Part shown: positions 24,365-35,616 of the stretch, piece after piece
Numbering within the stretch: position 1 is the stretch's first letter
How the letters are laid out: every line of letters starts with the position of its first letter
Source: Plasmodium malariae
Lineage: Eukaryota > Apicomplexa > Aconoidasida > Haemosporida > Plasmodiidae
Length of the DNA: 64,000 bases
Assembly (NCBI RefSeq): GCF_900090045.1
Contig: NC_041777.1
Location: 985,501-1,049,500 of the forward strand
Direction of reading: 5' to 3'
Translations under genes and position numbers: made by a program
The notes under the pieces: model-generated
What the model was told of the DNA's origin: nothing
What the model saw: the letters and a program-made list of their open reading frames with translations, nothing else
Databases searched by the model: none

Positions 24365-24495
24365 ACCTAACTATATGTTAGTACTACCTTACTGTATGTT
24401 AGTACTACCTTACTGTATGTTAGTACTACCTTACTGTATGTTAGTACTACCTTACTGTATGTTAGTACTACCTTACTGTATGTTAGTACTACCTA
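24365..24495. repeat. 21-base minisatellite TTAGTACTACCTTACTGTATG
   Basis: Six nearly identical copies of a 21-base unit lie about 300 bases upstream of the Spen-like start codon. The first and last copies carry ACCTAACT in place of ACCTTACT. Confidence 0.9.
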
Positions 24496-25217
24496 ACTTT
24501 ATTTTACTCTATTTTGTTTTACTTTCTTTAATTTTATTTTTTATGTAAATATATGCAAGGAATGACATATATGAGATAAACACAAGGAAAGCAATCTACC
24601 TTTTCGACATGTTCGTATCTTGCTTACAGAAAATTTATTTTTCTTAATTACTAATTCAAAACTCGAAAGACTTTATTCTGTGTTCTGACCTATAAAATAA
24701 ACAAAAGATGCAAACCCCCTTTTTCATTTTTCTTCTGTACATTTCGGATTTTATCCTAAAACGGGAAAGTGGTAACGCAGAGAAGCAGAAAAGAAGTGAA
24801 GGCGTGAGGCAGTGAAATAGCCAAGCGATTGCGCAGGAGCACATATACGTACATATATATATAAACATATACGTACACAAATATATAAACATATACGTAC
24901 ACATATATATAAACATATACGTACACATATATATAAACATATAAGTAAACAAATATATGCATATATTTATATATATATATATATACACGTATGCTTATGT
25001 ATGTTCATAATATTATATACCTGTAAGATGAACAAAAATTTAAAGCATCCACTTTTTAAACGATATAATTATATAGGTACACAAAACAGTTTATCTAAAA
25101 TTTTTTTTTTTTTTTTTCTTGTTTTAATTAGTTCGTTCTTATTATGGATTAAAATAAAATTTTCGATAGCTTTTTCAAAAAGGCCATTGTACTATCGCAG
25201 TATTTAATATTAACCTC

Positions 25218-25432
25218 TTTTTATTTTGTTTATTTTGCTAATTCTGTTTATTTCGTTTATCTTGTTTATTTTGTTAATTCTGTTTATTTTGTTTATTTTG
25301 TTAATTTTGTTAATTTTGTTAATTTTGTATATTTTGTTTATTTTGTTTATTTTGTTTATTTTGTTCATTTTGTTCATTTTGTTTATTTTGTTCATTTTGT
25401 TTATTTTGTTCATTTTGTTTATTTTGATTATT
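25218..25432. repeat. 9-base TTTTGTTTA array
   Basis: More than twenty 9-base units (TTTTGTTTA with GTTAA and GTTCA variants) occur here. On the minus strand they read as Lys-Ile-Asn triplets, so the open frame is an artefact. Confidence 0.85.
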
Positions 25433-25544
25433 TCTTATTTTTTTTTTTTTTTTTTTTATTTTTATCCTATTTTATCGTTTAAAATATATCCTAATTTATT
25501 ACTCAAAAGAAAACAATGATTTTTGAAAAATGGAAAAAAAAAAA

Positions 25545-25805
25545 ATAAAATAATAAAATAAAATAGTAAAATAATAAAATGGTAAAATAATAAAATAATA
25601 CAATAAAATAATACAATAAAATAATACAATAAAATAATACAATAAAATAATACAATAAAATAATACAATAAAATAATACAATAAAATAATAAAATAAAAT
25701 AATAAAATAATACAATAAAATAATACAATAAAATAATAAAATAATACAATAAAATAATAAAACAAAGTATAATAAAATAAAACAAAGTATAATAAAATAA
25801 AATAA
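25545..25805. repeat. 13-base AATAAAATAATAC array
   Basis: About eighteen copies of a 13-base unit with some shorter variants occur here. The period is not a multiple of three, so all minus-strand frames stay open only because the tract lacks stop codons. Confidence 0.85.
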
Positions 25806-25999
25806 CAACGTAATACAATGATGATAACATTACATAATCGCATATATATCAGCTTAAAGCGTGAGACGAATAAATGTATTGCCTCCTTAGGTTGAGCTTA
25901 TGATTATGATTATATACATTCACATACGTTGCTGCAGGTGGGCGGCTTATACATATTACTTGTATATATTCTTTGCAACTACGTATGTATAGATATATA

Positions 26000-26165
26000 T
26001 GTATATGTTTATGTATGTATATGTATGTGTATATATGTATGTATATGTATGTGTATATATGTATGTATATGTATGTGTATATATGTATGTATATGTATGT
26101 GTATATATGTATGTATATGTATGTGTATATATGTATGTATATGTATGTGTATATATGTATGTATG
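26000..26165. repeat. 24-base TATGTATG/GTGTATAT array
   Basis: Six copies of a 24-base unit built from ATGTATGTATATGTATGTGT plus TATAT form a regular higher-order repeat within a TATG tract. Confidence 0.8.
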
Positions 26166-26859
26166 CGTTTATATGTATGTATATGTTTATGTATTTATAT
26201 GTATGTGTATATATGTATGTTCAAACATACACGCATACCGGTAAACGATATGCTCAAACGTTTTCGTGAAGAATGTATAATATTATGAAAGAAAAAAGCA
26301 CAAGGACTTATTTAATTCTATAAAATATGTACATTATTATATCTTCCTTTAAATATGATGATACCAATACGCTCTTTTATTTTTCGTATTAAAAAAATAA
26401 AAAAACAGAGGTATATATTTGCCATATGTATGTTCATACATGTTTGTAACTATAATTATATGTAATGTAAGGTTATGTACTTATAAATATACACATGTAC
26501 GTATATGTTTGTGTGTATGTTCATATATGCATATATAAAACAATAAGCGTGTATATTAGGCGCATATAAGTATATGTATGCATACGTGTAATAAAACAAA
26601 ATGGTAATAAATTGTTGATAGCTATAATCATACATATGAATACATTTACAAATATGCAATTTATTTCTTCCCCATTTTAGTAAAATGAGAAAGAAATATA
26701 AGTAAAAAGGAATTGATTGTTTTGTTCATAAAGTTTAGGAAAAGGAACAAAAAGATAAGAGAAAAAAAAGAAAAAAAAATTACAATATAATTCACTATAA
26801 TATACGATTATAATAAATATAAGTTACCCCCTCATGTTTGATATACGTCCAGAATATAA

Positions 26860-26890
<31 letters not shown>

Positions 26891-27453
26891 CATCTTTATA
26901 TATATCTCATCAGTGTGTTTTAACTGCTTACTAAAAAGAATGACTAAATTTTATTTTATGATAAAAAAGAGGCACATAACATGTAAAAATGTGATGTGAT
27001 ATGAAAAAGTGGGTGGGAAAAAACAGAACATGCTTCATATTATATATGCATTTACGATACGTGCTAATAATTTTTAGAAGAAAAATATATTTCATTTTAC
27101 AAAAAAAGAAAATACTCTATCGTAAGTAGAAAGACTATATTATTTCAAAATTTCATGAACTTTTTTCGTTTTCTTTTTATTTTTGTGTATACGGAAAAAG
27201 AGAAAAATGTACTGTAGAACAGTATTTGTATTATATTGTAGTGATATCGTGCGTGCTTTTTAGAAAGAAAAAAAAAAAAAAAAAAATTGATATATATATA
27301 TATACTGATAGGTAGATTGATAAATCGACAGATAAGTAGATTGATAGGTCGACTGATATATAGACTGATTGGTACATTGACTAATAGACTAAATGATTAA
27401 TAAATTGCGCTGAGGGTGTGTTCAATCCTGATTCGTATTAATAAGGTGCCCCT

Positions 27454-27574
27454 TGTGCTATACTAGCACATACAAAGTTAGTGATAAAAATGATATAAAA
27501 ATGATAAGACAGTATGATCTTGTTTTCATGATTAATGCTTTAAGAGTAACGAGCAGGGTAGCTTTAACTCGTTA
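27454..27574. ncRNA. Candidate structured RNA (two perfect stems)
   Basis: TGTGCTA (27454-27460) pairs with TAGCACA (27464-27470) around a three-base loop, and TAACGAG (27547-27553) pairs with CTCGTTA (27568-27574). The stretch 27405-27590 is visibly richer in G and C than its flanks. The two-hairpin layout recalls an H/ACA snoRNA, but no H or ACA box could be placed with confidence, so this is a candidate only. Confidence 0.25.
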
Positions 27575-28143
27575 AGGAAGCTGTCAAATAATATTTGCAC
27601 GTATATCTGCATATGTATATATTTATATATATGTATAATACGTACGCATTAATGTAGATATTTGTGTATGTATATATGTATGAGTATAGTATGCAACCAG
27701 GTAAATCAGCCAAGCGGTAATTTTCCCATTTGCAATAAACACAACTCAATTTAGCAAAGGGGGAAAAAAAAAAAAAAAAAGAGTAGTAATATTAAAGTAA
27801 GAGTACACTCCAGGGACATTCGGGCCTTTGAAGAAATAATTTTTAAGTGAGGAAAATTGTCGTTTTTTCAGAATTATAAACATACATGTACATATGAACT
27901 TATTTTATTTTTTTTTTTTTTTTTTCCCTGTTGTGAAAAAATAACATGTACTGTTCAGAAATATCGATGCCAATGGCAATGTCAGTATCAATGATAAAAA
28001 TAAAAAAAAAAAAAAAAAAATTAATATAAGCTGAAAGTTGTATCGAACAAAATATTAAAGAGTAGACCGAAGAGTGTCGAAAAAATATACGACATTACAG
28101 AGGTACCATTTTATACACACCCATGAAAATATAACATATTCCG

Positions 28144-31100
28144 ATGTTTTTCAAGTTATGCCAATCGTCTGAGTATCTGCTTGGAATTCAGTGCTACTCC
28201 TTAAGCGAGAAGAAAAGTAAAGGTAAAAAACAAATTAAAAAAAAAAATAAAAAGCAATATAAAAAGCAAAAAACAGAGATAAAAGCGGAATGCAAAGCTA
28301 AAAGTAGAGAAGAAATAAAAACAGAGCCCTTTCAAAGAGAAAATGTCCATAGAGAAAATTGCAGTGGTGATAACACTTGTAATTACATTGAAAATAAGTT
28401 TAGTTCAATAGCTAGGAAGTTCGAAAAGGTTAAGGAACTAGATCACCCCAATATATGTAAGTATATAAATTTAAATAGGGTAAAGAACGATTATTTTATA
28501 TTTTCTGAGTATTATTCTTTGTCTTTACACGACATACTGAGTGATGAACAGGTAAATTATGTGTGCTTTAACTATTTAAAGAAGTTAGCAAGTAAAAAAA
28601 AAGGTCAGGTGGATATCAATCGTTACTATAATAGTAGCTATGGTAATTGGACTAGCACGAGAAGAGTTATCAATTTTCCTATTTTAAATAAAATTGTTTA
28701 TGAAATACTTAGTGCTGTTGAATATTTACATTCAAGAAATATAAATTTTTTAAATATAACACCTAGAAACATTTTAGTTACTTCAAAAGGGAAAATAAAA
28801 GTTCACAATTACTGCATGTCGTATTTATTTAATGACCATTCATGTGAATGGAAAAATAAAAATAAATTTTTTAAAAATAAATTTGCGCTGCAAAGTTTTT
28901 CTTCCAAAAAGTATGTTGAGAATGTACTGGTGGCTTACGGCTTGAAAAATGGCCCAATAGGGCACGATGATGAGAAAATGCCTAACCAGGGCAAGGAAAA
29001 AAAGGAAATAAAAAAAAATGATAGCAATGAGGGTGATAAAAATGGCAACAATAATGAGGGAGGAAAAAAGAGCTTCTTTCTCCATGTTGACGACTATTTT
29101 AAGTATTACAGTTGTATTAACGACCTTTTGTACTTCCCTCCGTGGTTCATATTTTTAAATTTGCTAAATAATCAAAAAGTTCGTTTAGAGTACAATATAT
29201 ATGAACACATGGACATCTTTAGCGTCGGTATGGTCATGGTACAGATGATGAACGGCTTGTTAGATTTACCTTTTATGATAAAAAATTTTTCATATTTTTT
29301 CGTCTCAAATGAAATTAACAATCAGATTGATTGTAGAAGGAGCAAGGTGAACACAGAAGACAGAAAACAAATTGGGAAAAGAAGAATCACAAATAGAATT
29401 TCTCTATCTGATTCTTTATTGTTAAGCGAAGAAAGAGGAAGAAGTTCATGTTCAAATTACATGAACAAGGTCAGAAAAAAACATTGTAATAAAGCTCAAA
29501 TGGAGAAGAATAAGGCCCATTTAAGGGAAAAAAAAAAAATAGGTAAACAGAACGAAGAAAAAAAGACTTATCCATGTGACCAGGAAACGCATCGTAAGTT
29601 CCAGATGCATGATTGTAAGTTAAAGAAGATTTATCATGTAGTTCAAGTTTTTAAAAGAATAATGGAAGATAGGAATAAAAACAAAAAAAAGGAGAAAAAG
29701 GAATCAAATTGCACCACAAATGTGTACACTGTTCATCTTTGTAAGGAGAAGCAAAATGATGAAAGCATGACTAGACAGAAATTTTACTTAAATAGTTCTT
29801 TTGAAGAAAACAACGTTATTAGCAAAATTGAAAAACTCATTGTGCTTCTGCTATACATTAAAGTTTATTACATTTATATTTTCCTGTGTCGAGGGGGTGA
29901 TAATAAAAGGAAAAGTGGAGAAGCAGCAACAAGAGAAGCAACGGATGGAGCTGAGAGAGCAGTTGCAGAAGTAGAGGCAGGCGTAGAGCTAGGCGTAGGC
30001 GTTGGAGTGAATAAAAGGAAAGAGATAAGTCTTATAAATGTAAATATATGTAAAATTTTTCAAAAAATTTTCCAGGAAAATAAGAACCACAGGAGGAAGC
30101 GTTATAAGCTCATAAAGATGACGTATAATATAATGAAAAATATAATCTCTAATTTAACAAACTGCAAAATAAGTACTTGTTTCATTAAAGCAGTTGAGAA
30201 CATGTACTCCGAATTTTATAGTGTGAATATATTAAAACAAAACATGAGGAATGTTTTTTCCTTCGATCAGATAAACCAGAAGACTTTTTTTCTAAACTTT
30301 GTTCATACATGTTTATCATTAAATTATGTTAGAGGTAGTGCCAGTTCATTGTTATCGCATCCTTTTTTTTATTACAACAAATATGCTTCTCCCTATGGTG
30401 ATAATTTACTGAGTTGTAGTATAAGAGATAATTTCGTTGAAAGGGAAGAAGTTGTTACATGTAGAGACCGTACCTTATCCACTGCAGTAAACGAAGTAAA
30501 CACATCTAGTACTTATTTAATAAAAAAAAATTGTAAGGAAAGAGAAACTATTAATGGTAAACATGTTTATGATAAAGTGAAAAACACAGAGATAATGATA
30601 ATAGATGAGAAACCCCTTCAACAGTATTACTGCAACCCGTTCATGACAGATTATATTGTAAATAGTAAAGATAAAAACGAATTAAGAGGAAAATATTTTA
30701 TAACTGAAAGGAATATATATTACTGGTTCAACTTACTATATAAGAGTAACTACGTTAAAGAATTAATGAATATAAATTTTTTTCATAAACCTTGCAATAT
30801 ATTAAAAATACCATATTTTATTTATAGAAAAAAGAAAAAATATAATCATTTTTTTTTCTTCTCCTTTTTTAAATTGAACCTTTTAAATAAATACAACAGA
30901 ATATTTAATGTATATCGTAATTTAGCTATAGACAAATGGAGGGTGAAAATAAGGAAGTATGAAAAGGGGAATTTTACTACATGCAAAAATCAAATAAAAG
31001 GTTATGCAAGTGCATATGGAAAAGGAATACTGATAAACACTTATGAATTAATGAAGAAGACCCGCCTTGCCATGGAGGGATATACATATCAATTTGTTCC

Positions 31101-34050
31101 ACATCCGAGAGGTAAACGAAATATATGGCATACTACCCCACAAAATAGGGGTAAGGTCGAACGAGAAGGAGATAGAACAAAAAAAGGGGCAAGTGGTGGG
31201 GAGGAATATAACCAAAGGAGTGGTAACAATGATGATGACTACGATTACAATTACAATTACGATAATAATTACAATTACGATTACAATTACGATTATAATT
31301 ACAATTACGATTACAATTACGATTATGACTCTTATTACGATTATAAGGATGATTATTATGGTGTGGATGGAATAAAGCACAGGGTGGATGATACCTCACA
31401 TGGAAGTAACGAACTATCAGTATATAATGAGGACAACACTAATAACACTTTATCAACAAGTTCTAACTTTTTTTATTTATCATTCATTGTTAATAATTCT
31501 CATATGACATTCAAAGATTATAATTTGAATACTGTCGGAGTTTACCTTACCGAGTTTTATTATGTTATAAAAGATGCATATTTATTTATATCAAATAATA
31601 AAAATATATCGCATGAGGAGGGTGAAGAGGAGGATGACTGGATTTATAAAAAAGATTTTTTTTTCATTTATCAGTATAGTCTATATATAAAATTTCAAGC
31701 AATATTAACCTATGATGGTCTAAATAAAATAAAATTGATTAAAGAAATAAAGCAAGGTTTTCCTTGTTATTTAAGAGGCGTTGTCTATTTGACTCTCCTC
31801 AATTATTGTTATCATTCGTTAGTGAAAAAGGCTATAGAAAAAAATGAGGAGATGAAAATGTTGATCTGGGCAATTTCTCAAGGAGTAAAAGTGGTGGGAG
31901 GGGGTTCCTACCCTCATAGGGGAGAGCCCCATTTAAGCGGTGATAATGTAATGAGTGATAAGATAAGGAGTGATAAGGAAATGAGTGATAAGATAAGGAG
32001 TGATAAGGTAATGAATGATAAGATAAGCGGTGATAAGATAAGGAGTGATAAGGTAACGAGTGATATGTTAACAGATGACGTTTCGACAGAGGACAGTTTT
32101 GATGAAAACGTTGTTAGGCAGGCGGAATGCCTACGGAAAAATATTTCACTAATGGACAAGGAAAGATCTTGTATGGATAAATTTTTAAAAAACAAATGTA
32201 AAGGTACGAACGACTTAGTTGGAAGCAAAACATTTGGGAAGAGGATGTACACGTTATTATTATTGTTAAATGTAAAATTAGGAGTAAAAAATAAAAAAAA
32301 AAAATATTTGAAATATTTATTATTACCGATAACTCTACTTTATTATGATAATTTATATTTAAGTTACAAATGTATCAAAAAAATTGTGCAAAATTATTTG
32401 TTAAATCTGTACAAAAATAATCATTTTTTTGATGAATTTTTTTATATTTTTAATAGCCTTTTAAATTACTATATTCCAGATCTTTCAATTTTCTTTTTTA
32501 AAAATAATATAAATATAATTATTATGATAAAAAGTTGGGTATGTTCGTTATTTTCCAATTTCTTCGATTTACATAACATGTATTTGTTACTGGATAAAAT
32601 TCTCATTCAACCACCATCTTACTTATTTTTTGTATGTTTGTCCATTCTGATGAATCTCAAAAAATATATTATTATGAACACGTGTAGAGATAACTTTTAC
32701 AAACAAATAATCTCCTTATCAAGTTTAGTTAACATGAACTTTATTTTAAAGAATTCCTCAAGTCTTTTTAACAACTGCCCCGTGATGTTCACCACGTTTC
32801 CTGGTATTAATGAATGCAAAGAGCGAACCACGGACATAGTAGAAGATAACAGAAAATACAGTCATATTAACTATTTAATCTATTTAATCAGGAACGAAGA
32901 ATGGACCGAATATTACGTGCATAAGGATACGTTTAAGGTGTATAAAAAGAAAAAGGGGGGGAAAAGAAAACAAAAAAAAAAAAAAAATTGCTCACATATA
33001 TGCTTCGAAAAAGAGGTCACATCAGCGAACAAAGAAGACCAAAAGGATAAAAAGGAGCAAAATGGTTTAAATAAACAAAAGGGTCGTTTGTTTCCAAGTA
33101 ACACACAGCTATGTAATGAAAATAGTAAGGCAATGGCGGGAAATTATGACTTTGCAGGGGTAGAAGATCACTTTACCAGTAATAACGCAGCATATGCCGC
33201 AAATGGTGCAGATTTAGTTCGAGCAAATTTTACTACAAAAGTAGCACATGTTAATTTTAAAAAAATAGTTGACAATACTCGCAAAATTGACAGATCTGCC
33301 AAAATTGACAAAGTTAAAAAATTAAAAATTTTAAAACAAAAACAAGATCATAGACATACAGAGAATAAAGAATGTTTTAAAAATGAGAATTCATCTCTGA
33401 TATGCAATGAAAATGGAGTAAAAACAAAACATACCAAGAATGATAAAACAAAACCAATAAAATTAAAGCATTATTATTATTATGAATACTTTTTACACTT
33501 TTACAATATAAACAAAAAAAAAAGAAACGTATATGAATTTATTTCGCATGAAAATAAGAATTTTCAAAATTGCAAACTAATAAGGAACACGAAAAAGCAA
33601 AAAAATAATAGCACAAGTAATAATAATGTGTACTATAAGATAACAAATAATAAAAAAAAAAAATTTAAAAATATTGAAGTTACTAAATTAAATAGTTTTC
33701 CTATGTTTCCATTCTTTTATACAACAAATTTGTCAAATGAATTTGCCCTTGATCAGTTTATAATTGTTGATATGCGTTCTCCTCAAAATTTTAAAAAGAA
33801 GCGATTGAAATATTCTGTACACGTTAATACTTTTTTGATTAACGTGAAAAAGGGAATTTACAGTAATTACATGGATGAAAAATTTGAAATGAATTTTAAT
33901 TTAAAGACAATAATTCTCATATTTAACAACTCGATTTTTGATTTTGACTCCATCTATAATTTTTTTAATTTAAAAATTAAACGTATAACTATTTTATGGG
34001 GTGGTTTTCAATATGCGTTGAGCAAACTGCCATCAAATTATTTCGAATAA
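28144..34050 (+). CDS. TBCK: TBCK: pseudokinase-TBC-rhodanese protein
   Basis: TBCK joins a protein-kinase-like domain, a Rab-GAP TBC domain and a rhodanese domain; in animals it is linked to TOR signalling and endolysosomal traffic. All three parts are present in order in this single-exon, 1968-residue protein. The kinase-like part (residues about 1-420) has LDHPNICKYINL and IVYEILSAVEYLHSRNI. It carries NITPRNIL where HRDLKPENIL is expected and HNYCMSY where DFG is expected, so it should be catalytically dead. The TBC part begins at CYLRGVVYLTLLNYCYH (about 1204), carries a long insert, and resumes at NYYIPDLSIFFFKNNI and SWVCSLFSNFF (about 1440-1480). The rhodanese part (about 1870-1965) has FIIVDMRSPQNF, but NNSIFDF takes the place of the usual active-site cysteine loop. 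Low-complexity inserts include an Asp/Tyr/Asn stretch and a repeat with the unit DKIRS. The start is the first ATG. Confidence 0.85.
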   Translation: MFFKLCQSSEYLLGIQCYSLSEKKSKGKKQIKKKNKKQYKKQKTEIKAECKAKSREEIKTEPFQRENVHRENCSGDNTCNYIENKFSSIARKFEKVKELDHPNICKYINLNRVKNDYFIFSEYYSLSLHDILSDEQVNYVCFNYLKKLASKKKGQVDINRYYNSSYGNWTSTRRVINFPILNKIVYEILSAVEYLHSRNINFLNITPRNILVTSKGKIKVHNYCMSYLFNDHSCEWKNKNKFFKNKFALQSFSSKKYVENVLVAYGLKNGPIGHDDEKMPNQGKEKKEIKKNDSNEGDKNGNNNEGGKKSFFLHVDDYFKYYSCINDLLYFPPWFIFLNLLNNQKVRLEYNIYEHMDIFSVGMVMVQMMNGLLDLPFMIKNFSYFFVSNEINNQIDCRRSKVNTEDRKQIGKRRITNRISLSDSLLLSEERGRSSCSNYMNKVRKKHCNKAQMEKNKAHLREKKKIGKQNEEKKTYPCDQETHRKFQMHDCKLKKIYHVVQVFKRIMEDRNKNKKKEKKESNCTTNVYTVHLCKEKQNDESMTRQKFYLNSSFEENNVISKIEKLIVLLLYIKVYYIYIFLCRGGDNKRKSGEAATREATDGAERAVAEVEAGVELGVGVGVNKRKEISLINVNICKIFQKIFQENKNHRRKRYKLIKMTYNIMKNIISNLTNCKISTCFIKAVENMYSEFYSVNILKQNMRNVFSFDQINQKTFFLNFVHTCLSLNYVRGSASSLLSHPFFYYNKYASPYGDNLLSCSIRDNFVEREEVVTCRDRTLSTAVNEVNTSSTYLIKKNCKERETINGKHVYDKVKNTEIMIIDEKPLQQYYCNPFMTDYIVNSKDKNELRGKYFITERNIYYWFNLLYKSNYVKELMNINFFHKPCNILKIPYFIYRKKKKYNHFFFFSFFKLNLLNKYNRIFNVYRNLAIDKWRVKIRKYEKGNFTTCKNQIKGYASAYGKGILINTYELMKKTRLAMEGYTYQFVPHPRGKRNIWHTTPQNRGKVEREGDRTKKGASGGEEYNQRSGNNDDDYDYNYNYDNNYNYDYNYDYNYNYDYNYDYDSYYDYKDDYYGVDGIKHRVDDTSHGSNELSVYNEDNTNNTLSTSSNFFYLSFIVNNSHMTFKDYNLNTVGVYLTEFYYVIKDAYLFISNNKNISHEEGEEEDDWIYKKDFFFIYQYSLYIKFQAILTYDGLNKIKLIKEIKQGFPCYLRGVVYLTLLNYCYHSLVKKAIEKNEEMKMLIWAISQGVKVVGGGSYPHRGEPHLSGDNVMSDKIRSDKEMSDKIRSDKVMNDKISGDKIRSDKVTSDMLTDDVSTEDSFDENVVRQAECLRKNISLMDKERSCMDKFLKNKCKGTNDLVGSKTFGKRMYTLLLLLNVKLGVKNKKKKYLKYLLLPITLLYYDNLYLSYKCIKKIVQNYLLNLYKNNHFFDEFFYIFNSLLNYYIPDLSIFFFKNNINIIIMIKSWVCSLFSNFFDLHNMYLLLDKILIQPPSYLFFVCLSILMNLKKYIIMNTCRDNFYKQIISLSSLVNMNFILKNSSSLFNNCPVMFTTFPGINECKERTTDIVEDNRKYSHINYLIYLIRNEEWTEYYVHKDTFKVYKKKKGGKRKQKKKKNCSHICFEKEVTSANKEDQKDKKEQNGLNKQKGRLFPSNTQLCNENSKAMAGNYDFAGVEDHFTSNNAAYAANGADLVRANFTTKVAHVNFKKIVDNTRKIDRSAKIDKVKKLKILKQKQDHRHTENKECFKNENSSLICNENGVKTKHTKNDKTKPIKLKHYYYYEYFLHFYNINKKKRNVYEFISHENKNFQNCKLIRNTKKQKNNSTSNNNVYYKITNNKKKKFKNIEVTKLNSFPMFPFFYTTNLSNEFALDQFIIVDMRSPQNFKKKRLKYSVHVNTFLINVKKGIYSNYMDEKFEMNFNLKTIILIFNNSIFDFDSIYNFFNLKIKRITILWGGFQYALSKLPSNYFE
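31230..31345 (+). repeat. In-frame TACAATTACGAT array in TBCK
   Basis: Alternating GATTAC and AATTAC units encode a YNYDYN-type stretch at about residues 1030-1068, in the linker between the kinase-like and TBC regions. Confidence 0.85.
31945..32062 (+). repeat. In-frame AGTGATAAGATAAGG array in TBCK
   Basis: About eight 15-base units encode SDKIR/SDKVM-type pentapeptides within the large insert of the TBC domain. Confidence 0.8.
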
Positions 34051-35616
34051 GAAATTAAAAAATATAAATATCATTCGGGGTGGGCCAGGGGGGATTTAAC
34101 GAGTAAGGGTAGATTTTGCCCCGCACGCGGAAGAATAGTTGTACAAAATATAAAAAAGTAAAACAATAAAATAAAATAATAACAAAATAATAATTATAAA
34201 ATAATTACAAAATAGTAACAAAATAATAATAACAAAACAATGACAATAATAAAATTAAAATAATACGATTACCAAAATTGATTTAAATTCATTACTCTCT
34301 TCACTTTTCCCATCTTATATCCATCCCCTCAAGGGGATTTCTACCGGCTTCTTGTTGTTTTTTTTTTTTTTTTTTATTTTTACTTTGTATTTTTACGTCG
34401 CATTTTTATTTCAGACTTTTCATGTCTCATTCTCATTTTTGATTTTCCCAATTTGCTATTATTATTCCATACGTACACCAAAGTACACATAATTTTTAGT
34501 ACAACAGCCTTTGCAAAATTGTTTGAGATTTTTATATAATTCAGTTGTTTATTTTCTTAGACTTGTAAAAACCGGAAACACCAGGCGTTATTAAAAAAAA
34601 AAAAATAAAAAAGTATGTGTATCATATTAAAATTTTCTTGCGTAGTCATAATTTTATTCCTGTTCAGGCAATTTTCTCTAACTTTTTGTTATCTTATAAA
34701 ACTTTTGAAGGCGCCATCGTACATACGTATATATAAATATATATACATATATACATACATATATACATATATACATACATATGTACATATATACATACAT
34801 ATGTACATATATACATACATATGTACATATATACATATGTTGTATGTCCGTTCATGTACAAAAGTACACATTTTTGCCTTTAAAACTGGAGCGGCCTATT
34901 GTGCATATAACATAAGTGGGGTCTCTCTGCATGTGCTTTTCTTGGTCTTCACAAAATAGGAGAAAAAAAAAAAATACATGCATACAGGTGAGCGGTATGA
35001 GATCAAGAATTCGTTAGCTGCGTGTAACACGTACTTATATACATATATATATGTACTTACGCATATAAGTGCTTACGCATATGCATTCGTTTTCCGCCTG
35101 GTAATTGCTATTTATTTTCTTAAAAAAAATATATTTCAATACGGAAAGAGTCAACATGGGAAAAACGGGTATATTCAATATAGCATAAAAAAAGTTCAAA
35201 CTTAAATTGAAGAAATAAATGTGGTCTGCTCACAATATACTGATGCATAACCAAATATACCAAACATAATTTTCTATATAATAATCTCTTTATCTGCTTT
35301 TTGTTTGAATCTTGTGCAGTAATATGTTACGTATCACTTATTTTTATTCTTTCCTTTTAAATTATTTTGCACTTAAAATTTTGAAGAATCGCTTTTCCTT
35401 TGCCTTACCATTCTGATTTCATACTTCGTACACCTTGTACATATGCATATAAAAAAATATATGAAAATAAATACGCCTATATAAAACAATGCACTCGTTA
35501 TATTCTTTTAAACACTCTGTAATTATATTTCTCTTTTTTTTCTTTTTTTTTTTCCAATTTTTATTTTTAAATTGGCACAAAATTAGGGGGGGGGTAAATG
35601 GAAAATTATGAATTGT
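34051..35616. other. Intergenic downstream of TBCK
   Basis: Contains an AAAATAATAA-rich stretch (34140-34265), a CCCCTCAAGGGG self-complementary patch (34325-34336) near the presumed TBCK 3' end, poly-T (34360-34375) and an ATATACATAC tract (34730-34837). A minus-strand Lys-rich frame at about 34395-34540 is open but does not rise above what AT-rich DNA gives. No gene is supported. Confidence 0.6.

Larger units (their letters stand above)
24074..28143. other. 4 kb divergent intergenic region (Spen-like / TBCK)
   Basis: This is the longest gene-free stretch and must hold two divergent promoters. Contents: a 21-base array (24365-24495), ATACGTACA tracts (24842-24990), a 9-base TTTTGTTTA array (25218-25432), a 13-base AATAAAATAATAC array (25545-25805), a 24-base TATGTATGTG array (26000-26165), many poly-A/T tracts and a GC-richer patch with two strong stems (27454-27574). 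A short basic minus-strand frame at about 24656-24745 lies in the presumed 5' leader of the Spen-like gene. No convincing gene was found. Confidence 0.6.

Noticed and set aside
24656..24988. Minus-strand frame ending MYRRKMKKGVCIFCLFYRSE
   Set aside because: The 3' part looks faintly coding and has splice-like signals, but the rest is an ATACGTAC tract. It more likely belongs to the 5' leader of the Spen-like gene.
34395..34560. Minus-strand Lys-rich frame and an overlapping frame with CKGCC and YVYFG
   Set aside because: The Cys-containing frame faintly recalled ribosomal protein bL36, but the spacing between CxxC and YVY is wrong and the RRG core is absent. The Lys-rich frame is what AT-rich DNA gives by chance.
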